A stretch of 64,000 bases of DNA from Neoalteromonas arenosi (GTDB lineage: Bacteria; Pseudomonadota; Gammaproteobacteria; Enterobacterales; Alteromonadaceae). The notes beneath the pieces were generated by a model. The model worked only from the letters and a program-made list of their open reading frames with translations. It had not been told where the DNA came from and did not search any database. Every line of letters starts with the position of its first letter. The stretch's first letter is position 1. Of the stretch, positions 1 through 6,944 are shown in pieces. The translations under genes and the position numbers were made by a program. The stretch is from assembly GCF_030362855.1 (NCBI RefSeq), contig NZ_JAUCBP010000002.1, positions 248,001 through 312,000 on the forward strand. The letters run 5' to 3'.

Positions 1-94
1 GAAAACGTTGTGCACGTTCTTGGTAAATTTGTACGGCTTCGATATTCGCAGGGCCTGTTCCTTCGATGATCAACGCTGACCCTGACATCGCCAT
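1..94 (-). CDS. possible N-terminal fragment of an unrecognised protein (runs off left edge)
   Basis: A minus-strand frame opens with ATG at 94 and stays open for 31 codons to the window edge; the residues (MAMSGSALIIEG...) look protein-like. An in-frame stop lies about 24 bases upstream of the ATG, so the gene would begin here. No convincing ribosome-binding site precedes it. I do not recognise the product. It would be transcribed divergently from the antiporter gene, leaving about 140 bp for both promoters. Confidence 0.25.
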   Translation of the reverse strand, partial: MAMSGSALIIEGTGPANIEAVQIYQERAQRF

Positions 95-236
95 GAATTG
101 GAAAGTTGCGATTATTCATATTCCTTTGAATCCATATGTCTTAATAGTTTTCGTGCCGTGCTGCTGAAATTACCAAACTTTGTATACTGTCTAGACTAGC
201 ACTAGGTGTGCTGCTTCTCAATCATGGACAAAACCG

Positions 237-2003
237 ATGGCTTTATTACCTTCTGTACTTGTATTTCTTGCCGCTACTGTTATTGCGGTCCCCTTGTTTA
301 AACGTCTAAAACTGGGCGCTATTCTAGGGTACCTGATCGCGGGAATAATTATTGGTCCGAACGTGCTTAATGCAGTAAACGATCCCGAGACTATATTGCA
401 TTTCGCTGAAATGGGTGTGGTGTTTTTATTATTTGTTATTGGCCTAGAGTTGGAGCCAAAAACGCTTTGGCGCATGCGCAACCAAATAGTCTTTACCGGC
501 GGTGCTCAGTTGTTTGGAACAGCATTAATTTTAGGCGGTTTTTTGCTGGCACTAGGCTTCAGCGTGATCATTGCCATTGTTATTGGCCTGGCTGTGGCAT
601 TGTCGTCTACAGCATTTGCCATTCAGTTGATGACCGAACAGCGCATTTTGCACACACCGCCTGGGCAGCAGGGGTTCAGTATTTTGTTGATGCAAGATGT
701 TGCTGTCATTCCGATTTTATTACTCGTTGCAAGTTTTTCACCCCAAGTAACGGACGCTGAGGTGCCGTGGTGGATGGCTGCTGGCACGATAGTTTTGGTG
801 CTGGTGGCTGGACGTTTTTTGATTAACCCGTTCTTGCGGGTGGTTTCACGTTATGGTTCTACTGAGGTGATGACCGCGGCGGCTCTATTAATCGTATTAA
901 TTACCGCATTAGCGATGGAACAGGTGGGAATGTCGATGGGTATGGGGGCATTCATTGCCGGTATTTTACTCGCCGATTCGACATTTAAGCATCAGTTAGA
1001 AACCGAAATTGAGCCCTTTAAGGGTCTCCTGCTAGGGTTGTTTTTCATTGCAATCGGGATGAACCTCGACCTACAGTTATTGGTTGATAAACCGGCGCAA
1101 GTAGCCATTGCGACTGCTTTGTTAGTTGCGCTTAAGGCCGGCGTCATTTTTGTTCTACTGCGACTGAATAAACAGTCCAATACCGATTCAACACGTGTTG
1201 CGTTGATGTTATCGCAAGGTGGTGAGTTTGCCTTTGTTGTGATGACGCTAGCAGTCAGTTCGCAAGTGCTCGCTGCAGATTTGGCAGCAATGGTCAATTT
1301 GGTCGTCGGAATTTCAATGGCGCTGACCTCGCCTTTAGTGATTATTTATAGTTTGCTGTACAACAGTAAAAACTGCCCGGCTGTTTATGATACTCAGCGC
1401 GAGTCACCAGAGCCGCAGGTGATCATTGCAGGGTTTGGACGTTTTGGTCAAATTACAGCTCGTATTCTCGCTGCCAACGGTATCGCTTTTACCGCCATGG
1501 ATAAGGACGCAGAACATATAGAGTTTGTGCGAAAATTTGGTAATAAAGTATTTTTTGGCGATGCTACGCGGCTTGATTTACTCCGCACAGCAGGTATCGA
1601 ACATGCGCGAATATTGTTGATTGCGATTGATGACCCACAGCAAGTGAGCGCGCTCGCAACCATGGTGAAACACGATTTTCCCGATATTCAAGTAATTGCT
1701 CGCGCGCGTGACCGGATGCACGCGGCACGGTTGGCGCGGTTGGGCGTTGAGCACATCACGCGTGAAATGTTTAGCGGTGCATTAGATGCATCCAAACAAG
1801 TATTGTCGGCCTATGGTTACACACCGGGGCAAGTCGATTACATGACTCAGGTGTTTACTGAGCACGATATCAATATGTTACGTAGAACTATCGAGCAGGA
1901 CATGTCGTTACCAGATCTCATTGCCAATAGCGAGCAGGGGCGCGAGGAGCTCAAGCAGTTGTTTGATGAGGATAAGCGCGAGATATCGGCAAACACGCCC
2001 TAA
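237..2003 (+). CDS. KefB/KefC-type monovalent cation:proton antiporter (CPA2 family) with TrkA-N domain
   Basis: A 588-residue inner-membrane antiporter that would exchange K+ (or Na+) for H+. Residues 1-380 form about twelve hydrophobic segments of the Na_H_Exchanger fold, including the LMQDVAVIP stretch near residue 155 that carries the conserved Asp of CPA2 carriers. Residues about 393-515 form a cytoplasmic RCK/TrkA-N nucleotide-binding domain with the Rossmann motif GFGRFG near 399-404 and the following FGDATR. Length fits KefB/KefC (about 600). No KefF/KefG-like quinone reductase partner is adjacent, so glutathione-adduct gating cannot be assumed. The stop codon overlaps that of the convergent symporter gene by 4 bp. 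Family assignment is firm; the exact ion is not known. Confidence 0.9.
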   Translation: MALLPSVLVFLAATVIAVPLFKRLKLGAILGYLIAGIIIGPNVLNAVNDPETILHFAEMGVVFLLFVIGLELEPKTLWRMRNQIVFTGGAQLFGTALILGGFLLALGFSVIIAIVIGLAVALSSTAFAIQLMTEQRILHTPPGQQGFSILLMQDVAVIPILLLVASFSPQVTDAEVPWWMAAGTIVLVLVAGRFLINPFLRVVSRYGSTEVMTAAALLIVLITALAMEQVGMSMGMGAFIAGILLADSTFKHQLETEIEPFKGLLLGLFFIAIGMNLDLQLLVDKPAQVAIATALLVALKAGVIFVLLRLNKQSNTDSTRVALMLSQGGEFAFVVMTLAVSSQVLAADLAAMVNLVVGISMALTSPLVIIYSLLYNSKNCPAVYDTQRESPEPQVIIAGFGRFGQITARILAANGIAFTAMDKDAEHIEFVRKFGNKVFFGDATRLDLLRTAGIEHARILLIAIDDPQQVSALATMVKHDFPDIQVIARARDRMHAARLARLGVEHITREMFSGALDASKQVLSAYGYTPGQVDYMTQVFTEHDINMLRRTIEQDMSLPDLIANSEQGREELKQLFDEDKREISANTP

Positions 2004-2866
2004 TCTTGGCTTTGTTGCGCACCACTCTTACTCCAGAATACTAAAGCGGTGGCACCAAGGTACATGGTTACGCCATATACGCCACAGGCGATAGAGTAGG
2101 TTGGATCAGCTAGGAAGGTGAGGCTAATTATAATTGCCATGGTGGCATTCTGCGTGCCGATTTCAATACCCAGCGTGATGGCATCGCGCTTTGAAAGCAT
2201 CACTAGCTTGGCAATTGCCACGCCCATTAACGTCGCCAAGACATTTAGAGCAATGGTAAGTATAAATACGTTGGGAAAGCTCTGCGCTAGCATATCGCGC
2301 TCTTGCCAGCTTATCCCAGCAATCATCAACAACATAAAGCTCACGGACAACTTGCGGAATAAGTGCTCTTGACGCAAAGCAAACATCGGGGCTTTATGAC
2401 GTACAAACAAGCCTACCAAAACGGGCACTAGTAACAGTACTATCATTTTTAGTGTCATGTCTAAAACCGAGAAGCTTTGATTCTTAACTTCAAAATAACG
2501 CAAGCTGAACTCAACGATAAACGGCGTGGTAAATACACAAATTACCGTTGCAATTGCTGTCAAGGTGATTGATAACGCCAAGTTTGCTCGCGCTACGTGG
2601 CTAAATAGATTGGAAGTAGTGCCGCCGGGACACGCTGCCAGTACCATAATGCCAATCGCCAGATAAACGGGTAAGTCGAGCACCAGGACTAAGCCAAACG
2701 CAAGTAATGGCAGAAGTATAATTTGACCGACGAGGCCAGCGACTACTGCAAGAGGCATGCGCAACAAACGCGAAAAATCGTCGCGTGTAAGGCTCATACC
2801 CATACCAAACATGATAAACGACAATACTAGCGGCAACACCACTTGAGAGAGTACTGAACCCTCCAT
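2000..2866 (-). CDS. bile acid:sodium symporter (SBF) family transporter
   Basis: A 288-residue membrane protein with about nine to ten hydrophobic segments. It shows the SBF-family signatures: ACPGGTTSN near residue 80 and EIGTQNATMAI near residue 235, both contributing to sodium and substrate binding in ASBT-like carriers. Length is normal for bacterial members. It is the last gene of a minus-strand run (dehydrogenase, kinase, SDR, symporter), 2 bp after the SDR stop, so it is probably co-transcribed and may import an organic anion degraded by the upstream enzymes. The substrate cannot be read from sequence; bacterial SBF proteins carry many organic anions. Its stop codon overlaps the antiporter stop by 4 bp. 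Confidence 0.88.
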   Translation of the reverse strand: MEGSVLSQVVLPLVLSFIMFGMGMSLTRDDFSRLLRMPLAVVAGLVGQIILLPLLAFGLVLVLDLPVYLAIGIMVLAACPGGTTSNLFSHVARANLALSITLTAIATVICVFTTPFIVEFSLRYFEVKNQSFSVLDMTLKMIVLLLVPVLVGLFVRHKAPMFALRQEHLFRKLSVSFMLLMIAGISWQERDMLAQSFPNVFILTIALNVLATLMGVAIAKLVMLSKRDAITLGIEIGTQNATMAIIISLTFLADPTYSIACGVYGVTMYLGATALVFWSKSGAQQSQD

Positions 2867-2868
2867 CG

Positions 2869-3618
2869 TTAACTCATTTTAGCCAACATTGACAAAGGTG
2901 CGATACGCATTAAACGGTATAATATCGACCATGGCCAACTGGGTACGTAGCTGTTGGCGCCCTCTTTCTCAATGGCCTTTACTATAGCTTTACAGCCAGT
3001 TTCAGTATCGACCATGAAAGGTGCGGTTTTAACTTTTTCATTAATTTCGCTGCGAATGAAGCCGGGGTGAACGGTGGATACTTTGATGGGCGTTTTCATT
3101 AAATCAATGCGAATTCCTTCGGTCATTGATGTTATCGCTGCTTTTGTTGCTGCATATACGGTTAATGCACGGCGGAAACCACGCGCAGCACTGATTGATG
3201 AGATAGTTACCAGGTGACCGGCGTTTTGCTCGCGGAAGATACCAACCGCAGCTTCACATTGGGCTAGCGCAGAAACAAAGTTAGTCACAGCGGTTTGTTT
3301 ATTGGCATAGAAGTAACCGGTCCCAACTGACGCACCTTTACCCATACCCGCATTAACAATAACCCGGTCTAAGCTACCTAATTCTTGGCGAAATTCTTCA
3401 AAACACGTAAATACTGCGTCGTGATCATCAACGTCTAAGGACTTGATCACAACGTTAATGTTGGGGTTGATGGAAAGCAGCTCTTGTTTCAGCTCTTCTA
3501 AACGTTCAACGCGCCGTGCGCAAAGTCCAAGATTTCGGCCCATTTTGGCAAACTCAATGGCCATGCCTTTGCCCAAACCAGAGCTGGCTCCGGTGATTAC
3601 AATATTACTTCTCAACAT
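2869..3618 (-). CDS. short-chain dehydrogenase/reductase (SDR) family oxidoreductase
   Basis: A 249-residue classical SDR. The cofactor motif TGASSGLGKG is at residues 8-17, the NAG motif (VNAGMG) near 90, the catalytic Ser in TISSISAARG near 140, and the active-site YAATKAA near 155. The C-terminal part (PSWPWSILYRLMRIAPLSML) resembles SDR subgroups that act on lipid-like substrates. It lies 5 bp after the kinase gene and 2 bp before the symporter gene, so it belongs to the same operon. The likely role is oxidation or reduction of a hydroxyacyl or ketoacyl intermediate alongside the acyl-CoA dehydrogenase; the exact substrate is inferred only from context. Confidence 0.88.
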   Translation of the reverse strand: MLRSNIVITGASSGLGKGMAIEFAKMGRNLGLCARRVERLEELKQELLSINPNINVVIKSLDVDDHDAVFTCFEEFRQELGSLDRVIVNAGMGKGASVGTGYFYANKQTAVTNFVSALAQCEAAVGIFREQNAGHLVTISSISAARGFRRALTVYAATKAAITSMTEGIRIDLMKTPIKVSTVHPGFIRSEINEKVKTAPFMVDTETGCKAIVKAIEKEGANSYVPSWPWSILYRLMRIAPLSMLAKMS

Positions 3619-3623
3619 ATAGT

Positions 3624-4691
3624 TTAGCCTGCGGTTTTAATTATTTTTTTACAACGCCTAATGAGGTAGTTCACAAAGAACCAATAGTATTTATAGGCTG
3701 GGTTTCGGGTTTGTTTGTGATGATAGCGGTAATAAATTTGCTGCGCGATAGCAGCTAATCGAAATAACCCATAAACCTCATAAAAAGCAAAGTCATTTGC
3801 GTCAAGGCCGGTTTTTTCACAGTAGTATTTAACCACCTCGCAGCGCGTCATCATGCCATTCAAATGCGTCGGTTGCTTGCGTGTGCTTTGCATTAATTTG
3901 TCATCATCGGCTTGAATCCAGTAAGCGAGTGTATTACCTAAGTCCATCAGAGGATCGCCAATCGTGGCCAGCTCCCAATCGAGTACGCCGATAATATTTG
4001 TGGGGTGTTGAACATCTAACACTAAGTTATCAAAGCGAAAATCGTTGTGGGTGATACATAGATTTTCGCTTGCTGGAATACTTGCTTGCAACCATTGGGT
4101 GACTTTTTTAGCCCGCGGTACATTCCAAGTTTTCGCGCGCATGTAACGATTTATCCAGCCTTCGATTTGGCGCCCTGTGTAGCCTGCACCTTTACCAATA
4201 TGCTCAAGCCCTGCACTTTTATAGTCAACCTGATGTAAATCGATCAGAGTGTCGATAGCATTAGTGCACAGTGTGCGTACGTCATCCTGAGCAAGATGTA
4301 GCGATTTCGGCAAGTTTTTGCGAGGAATGATGCCTTCGAGTTTTTCCATGACATAAAAATCACTGCCAATCACGGTTTCGTCGGCGCAATAGCCGTATAC
4401 GTGTGGAACTGCGGCGAAAACCCGTTTTAGATCCCGCTGTAGATCGTGTTCACGCTGCATATCGTGAGCGCCTTTAGCTTTTGTGCCATCGGGCCCACGG
4501 CGCAAAATCAGCGAGCGATTGTCGAACGCCAAGCAATAGGTCCAATTGGATACACCACCACTGTACTGCGTGACTTCGGGCGTTCCTTTTAGATCACCAA
4601 TATACTCGTTCAGCCAAGGCTGTAATTGCTCGATATTTAACTCTTCACCGGGCCTAACTGCTTGTGCTTGGTCGAGAAGCAGCTCAGACAT
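3624..4691 (-). CDS. APH-family phosphotransferase (ACAD10/11 kinase-domain-like)
   Basis: A 355-residue aminoglycoside-phosphotransferase-fold kinase. Residues about 40-60 form the glycine-rich start (YSGGVSNWTYCL), LRRGP near 64 supplies the strand after it, and the catalytic loop ITHNDFRFDNLVLD (about 204-217) followed by IGVLDWELATIGDP (about 224-237) supplies the catalytic Asp and metal-binding Asp. This arrangement is typical of the kinase domain of ACAD10/ACAD11 and of LvaA, which phosphorylate 4-hydroxyacyl-CoA. The gene overlaps the upstream acyl-CoA dehydrogenase by 8 bp, a tight translational pairing that supports a joint reaction. Antibiotic resistance is an unlikely role given the context. 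Confidence 0.85.
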   Translation of the reverse strand: MSELLLDQAQAVRPGEELNIEQLQPWLNEYIGDLKGTPEVTQYSGGVSNWTYCLAFDNRSLILRRGPDGTKAKGAHDMQREHDLQRDLKRVFAAVPHVYGYCADETVIGSDFYVMEKLEGIIPRKNLPKSLHLAQDDVRTLCTNAIDTLIDLHQVDYKSAGLEHIGKGAGYTGRQIEGWINRYMRAKTWNVPRAKKVTQWLQASIPASENLCITHNDFRFDNLVLDVQHPTNIIGVLDWELATIGDPLMDLGNTLAYWIQADDDKLMQSTRKQPTHLNGMMTRCEVVKYYCEKTGLDANDFAFYEVYGLFRLAAIAQQIYYRYHHKQTRNPAYKYYWFFVNYLIRRCKKIIKTAG

Positions 4692-5904
4692 AACGCTTAA
4701 GCTCCAGCCGTGTCACCATACCTTTATGCACTTCGTCAGGACCATCGGCTAAACGCAGTGCTCGCGCACCTGCGGCAAACCGAGCCAGCGGAAAGTCATT
4801 ACACATACCTGCGCCGCCGTGCATTTGCACGGCCATGTCTACGACTTGTTGCAGCATATTCGGCACCACGACTTTGATTGCCGAGATGTCGACCATTGCG
4901 TGCTTAACACCTAAATTATCAATCTTCCACGCGGCATTGAGGGTTAATAGACGTGCTTGCTCAATCAACATACGAGCTTCCGCAATACGCTCGCCATTGC
5001 CGCCCAACTTTACTAAGGGTTTACCAAAGGCTACACGCGATAAGCCGCGCTTTATTGCTAGTTCCAAGGCTTTCTCCGCCATACCAATAGCGCGCATACA
5101 ATGGTGGATACGACCAGGACCTAAGCGACCTTGGGCAATAGCGAAGCCTTTGCCCGGACCTACCAATAAATTTTCACGCGGTACACGGACGTTGTCGAAT
5201 GTCATTTCACCGTGACCATATGGCGCATCAAAATCACCGTATGCGGTAAGCATACGGTTGATCGTAATGCCCGGCGTGTCTAGCGGCACAATCACCATGC
5301 TGTGCTGGCTATGTCGGTCATTTTCTGGATTCGATAGCCCCATGAATATTGTTACTCTAGCGTTCGGATGACCAAGACCTGTAGACCACCATTTGCGACC
5401 GTTAATGACAATCTCATCATCTTGAATATCGATGTGCGCTTGCATATTGGTGGCGTCTGATGAGGCTACTTCAGGCTCCGTCATACCAAATACTGAGCGG
5501 ATCTTTCCAGCCAGCAATGGCGTTAACCACTGCGCTTTTTGTGCGTCGGTACCGAAGTGGTAAAGTACTTCCATATTACCGGTATCTGGCGCGTTACAGT
5601 TGAAGATCTCAGGCGCGAATAAACACCGTCCCATTTCTTCGGCCAAGGGAGCGTATTCCAAGCAGCTAAGGCCTTTACCTAAGGTGCTATCAGGCAAGAA
5701 TAAGTTTTCCAGCCCTTGCTCGCGCGCCAACGCTTTGAGTTCTTCTACGCGCGGATGCAACTGCCATTTGCGCCAATCGCCATGATTGTTTTCGGCGTGC
5801 ATAAACTCATACACTTCTTGCTCAATGGGCTCTACGTGCTGTTGCATAAACTGTTTGATCTTGGCCAAGTAATCTTGGCAACGTTGGCTGTAACTGAAAT
5901 CCAT
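4684..5904 (-). CDS. acyl-CoA dehydrogenase family protein
   Basis: A 406-residue flavoprotein of the acyl-CoA dehydrogenase family, close to the dehydrogenase part of ACAD10/ACAD11. Visible signatures are FGMTEPEVASSDATN (about 142-156), the WWSTGLGHP segment (about 172) and the C-terminal QMHGGAGMCNDFPLARFAAGARALRLADGPDEVH (about 361-394). It is first in the minus-strand operon with the kinase, SDR and symporter; the start is preceded by GAGAA five bases upstream. Together with the kinase it may convert 4-hydroxyacyl-CoA to a 2-enoyl or 3-hydroxyacyl product, as in levulinate and 4-hydroxy-acid catabolism; that is inference from gene pairing. Confidence 0.9.
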   Translation of the reverse strand: MDFSYSQRCQDYLAKIKQFMQQHVEPIEQEVYEFMHAENNHGDWRKWQLHPRVEELKALAREQGLENLFLPDSTLGKGLSCLEYAPLAEEMGRCLFAPEIFNCNAPDTGNMEVLYHFGTDAQKAQWLTPLLAGKIRSVFGMTEPEVASSDATNMQAHIDIQDDEIVINGRKWWSTGLGHPNARVTIFMGLSNPENDRHSQHSMVIVPLDTPGITINRMLTAYGDFDAPYGHGEMTFDNVRVPRENLLVGPGKGFAIAQGRLGPGRIHHCMRAIGMAEKALELAIKRGLSRVAFGKPLVKLGGNGERIAEARMLIEQARLLTLNAAWKIDNLGVKHAMVDISAIKVVVPNMLQQVVDMAVQMHGGAGMCNDFPLARFAAGARALRLADGPDEVHKGMVTRLELKRYV

Positions 5905-6200
5905 AGCTATTCTCGGCGATTGGGCAATTCAGTATTAGTCTAATCAATAGTTGTTGGTAGGTTAAATTAACTTTAGTGATAAATGGTTATGTTTTTCGTA
6001 TAGGGAGACTACACATTGTTAGCGCGAATACCGCCATGTTTTGACTTCCTTCGCCCCAAATAAATGGCGAAATAGGATCTTATAATGTGTAATTATCAAG
6101 ATTAAGTAATTGAAAAATAGATGTTAATAGAGCGATTTCAGGCGCTAAACCGGTTGTTGATTAGTGTGACAATAGCTAGGATTATTAGAACGAGGAGAAA

Positions 6201-6242
6201 ATGCTGACAATACCCAACTGTCGCAAAAGCGACAGTTGGTGA
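6201..6242 (+). other. 13-codon mini-ORF with strong ribosome-binding site
   Basis: On the plus strand GAGGAGAAA immediately precedes ATG at 6201; the frame codes 13 residues (MLTIPNCRKSDSW) and ends at TGA 6240-6242. Its last nine codons make up the 11-bp inverted repeat that follows tdk. It runs antisense to, and just beyond, the tdk 3' end. It could be a leader peptide or chance; nothing downstream on the plus strand is an obvious target. Confidence 0.2.
6214..6239 (-). terminator. perfect 11-bp hairpin downstream of tdk
   Basis: CCAACTGTCGC (6214-6224) and GCGACAGTTGG (6229-6239) form a perfect 11-bp stem with a 4-base loop, starting 9 bp after the tdk stop. No run of T follows on either strand, so it may be an mRNA-stabilising or weak terminator hairpin rather than a classical intrinsic terminator. 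Confidence 0.5.
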
Positions 6243-6248
6243 AGGGGG

Positions 6249-6842
6249 CTACAACGCGCCGTCTTGATCCCAGATCAACTCTTTAAAGTGCTTGCGGCAC
6301 ATAGACTCGTAGCGGTCATTCCCGCCAATTTGAACCTGTTCGCCGGCCTTAGTCGCTTTGCCATTTTCATCCCAACGCACGACAAAGTTAGCTTTGCGTC
6401 CACAGAAACAAACGGTTTTTAATTCAAAGAACTTATCGGCCCAAGCCAATAAATAATGACTACCCTCGAAGGTTTCACCGGTAAAATCTGTACGCAAGCC
6501 GTAAGCTAATACTGGAATATCGAGATCGTCGACGACATAGGTTAGTGCTTTAACTTGCTTGCGGGATAAAAATTGCGCTTCATCAATAAAGATGCAGTCG
6601 ATATCCTGTTTTTGTTGGTGTGCTTTTATCTCGTCATAAAGCGCAGTATCTGGGTTAAACAAATGCGCTTTTGACTCCAAACCGATTCGACTGGTGACTT
6701 TACCAACCCCATAGCGGTCATCTAATGCCGCCGTGAATATCAGCGTCTGCATGCCGCGCTCTTCATAGTTGTATGCCGATTGGAGAAGGGAGGTCGATTT
6801 ACCTGCATTCATCGCAGAGTAATAGAAGTAGAGTTGCGCCAT
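6249..6842 (-). CDS. tdk: thymidine kinase (class II)
   Basis: A 197-residue enzyme that phosphorylates thymidine to dTMP with ATP in the pyrimidine salvage pathway. The N-terminus ([17 protein letters not shown]) closely resembles E. coli Tdk, with the P-loop at residues 11-18. The Walker B-like IDEAQFL is near 88, the lasso/substrate segment YGLRTDF near 114, and the zinc-binding cysteines are in CFCGRK (about 145) and CRKHF (about 184). Length is normal (E. coli 205). It is a single-gene unit on the minus strand between the dehydrogenase operon and fadE, with a hairpin after its stop. Confidence 0.97.
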   Translation of the reverse strand: MAQLYFYYSAMNAGKSTSLLQSAYNYEERGMQTLIFTAALDDRYGVGKVTSRIGLESKAHLFNPDTALYDEIKAHQQKQDIDCIFIDEAQFLSRKQVKALTYVVDDLDIPVLAYGLRTDFTGETFEGSHYLLAWADKFFELKTVCFCGRKANFVVRWDENGKATKAGEQVQIGGNDRYESMCRKHFKELIWDQDGAL

Positions 6843-6894
6843 GCTAAATTTTTTATGTTGTTATTGTGAACGGTGATTATACGGAATTTGAGCG

Positions 6895-6923
6895 AAAAAA
6901 AACGGCCCATTTGTGGGCCGTTT
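6895..6923 (-). terminator. intrinsic terminator of the FadE-type gene
   Basis: AAACGGCCCA (6900-6909) and TGGGCCGTTT (6914-6923) form a 10-bp GC-rich stem with a 4-base loop. Read on the minus strand it is followed by a run of eight T (A tract at 6895-6902). It starts about 20 bp after the stop of the dehydrogenase gene: a textbook rho-independent terminator. Confidence 0.88.
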
Positions 6924-6944
6924 CTCAATTCGCTGTATTAAAGC

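Larger units (their letters stand above)
5905..6248. other. intergenic region upstream of the acyl-CoA dehydrogenase operon
   Basis: This 344-bp stretch has no convincing gene. It should hold the promoter of the minus-strand dehydrogenase operon. An 11-bp palindrome (GTTAAATTAAC, 5961-5971), 57 bp before the dehydrogenase start, could be an operator, but the sequence is AT-rich and this may be chance. The right end holds the hairpin and mini-ORF described separately. I could not place a sigma-70 promoter with good spacing. Confidence 0.4.

Noticed and set aside
467-760. Open frame of 97 codons inside the antiporter gene
   Set aside because: Same strand, different frame of a clearly conserved gene; composition rich in His, Cys and Arg is typical of a shadow frame.
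3624-4691. Aminoglycoside resistance (APH) reading of the phosphotransferase
   Set aside because: The operon with an acyl-CoA dehydrogenase and an SDR, and resemblance to ACAD10/11 and LvaA kinases, argue for acyl-CoA metabolism.
4835-5215. 126-codon frame antisense to the acyl-CoA dehydrogenase
   Set aside because: Ser/Arg/Pro-rich shadow of a conserved gene; no ribosome-binding site.
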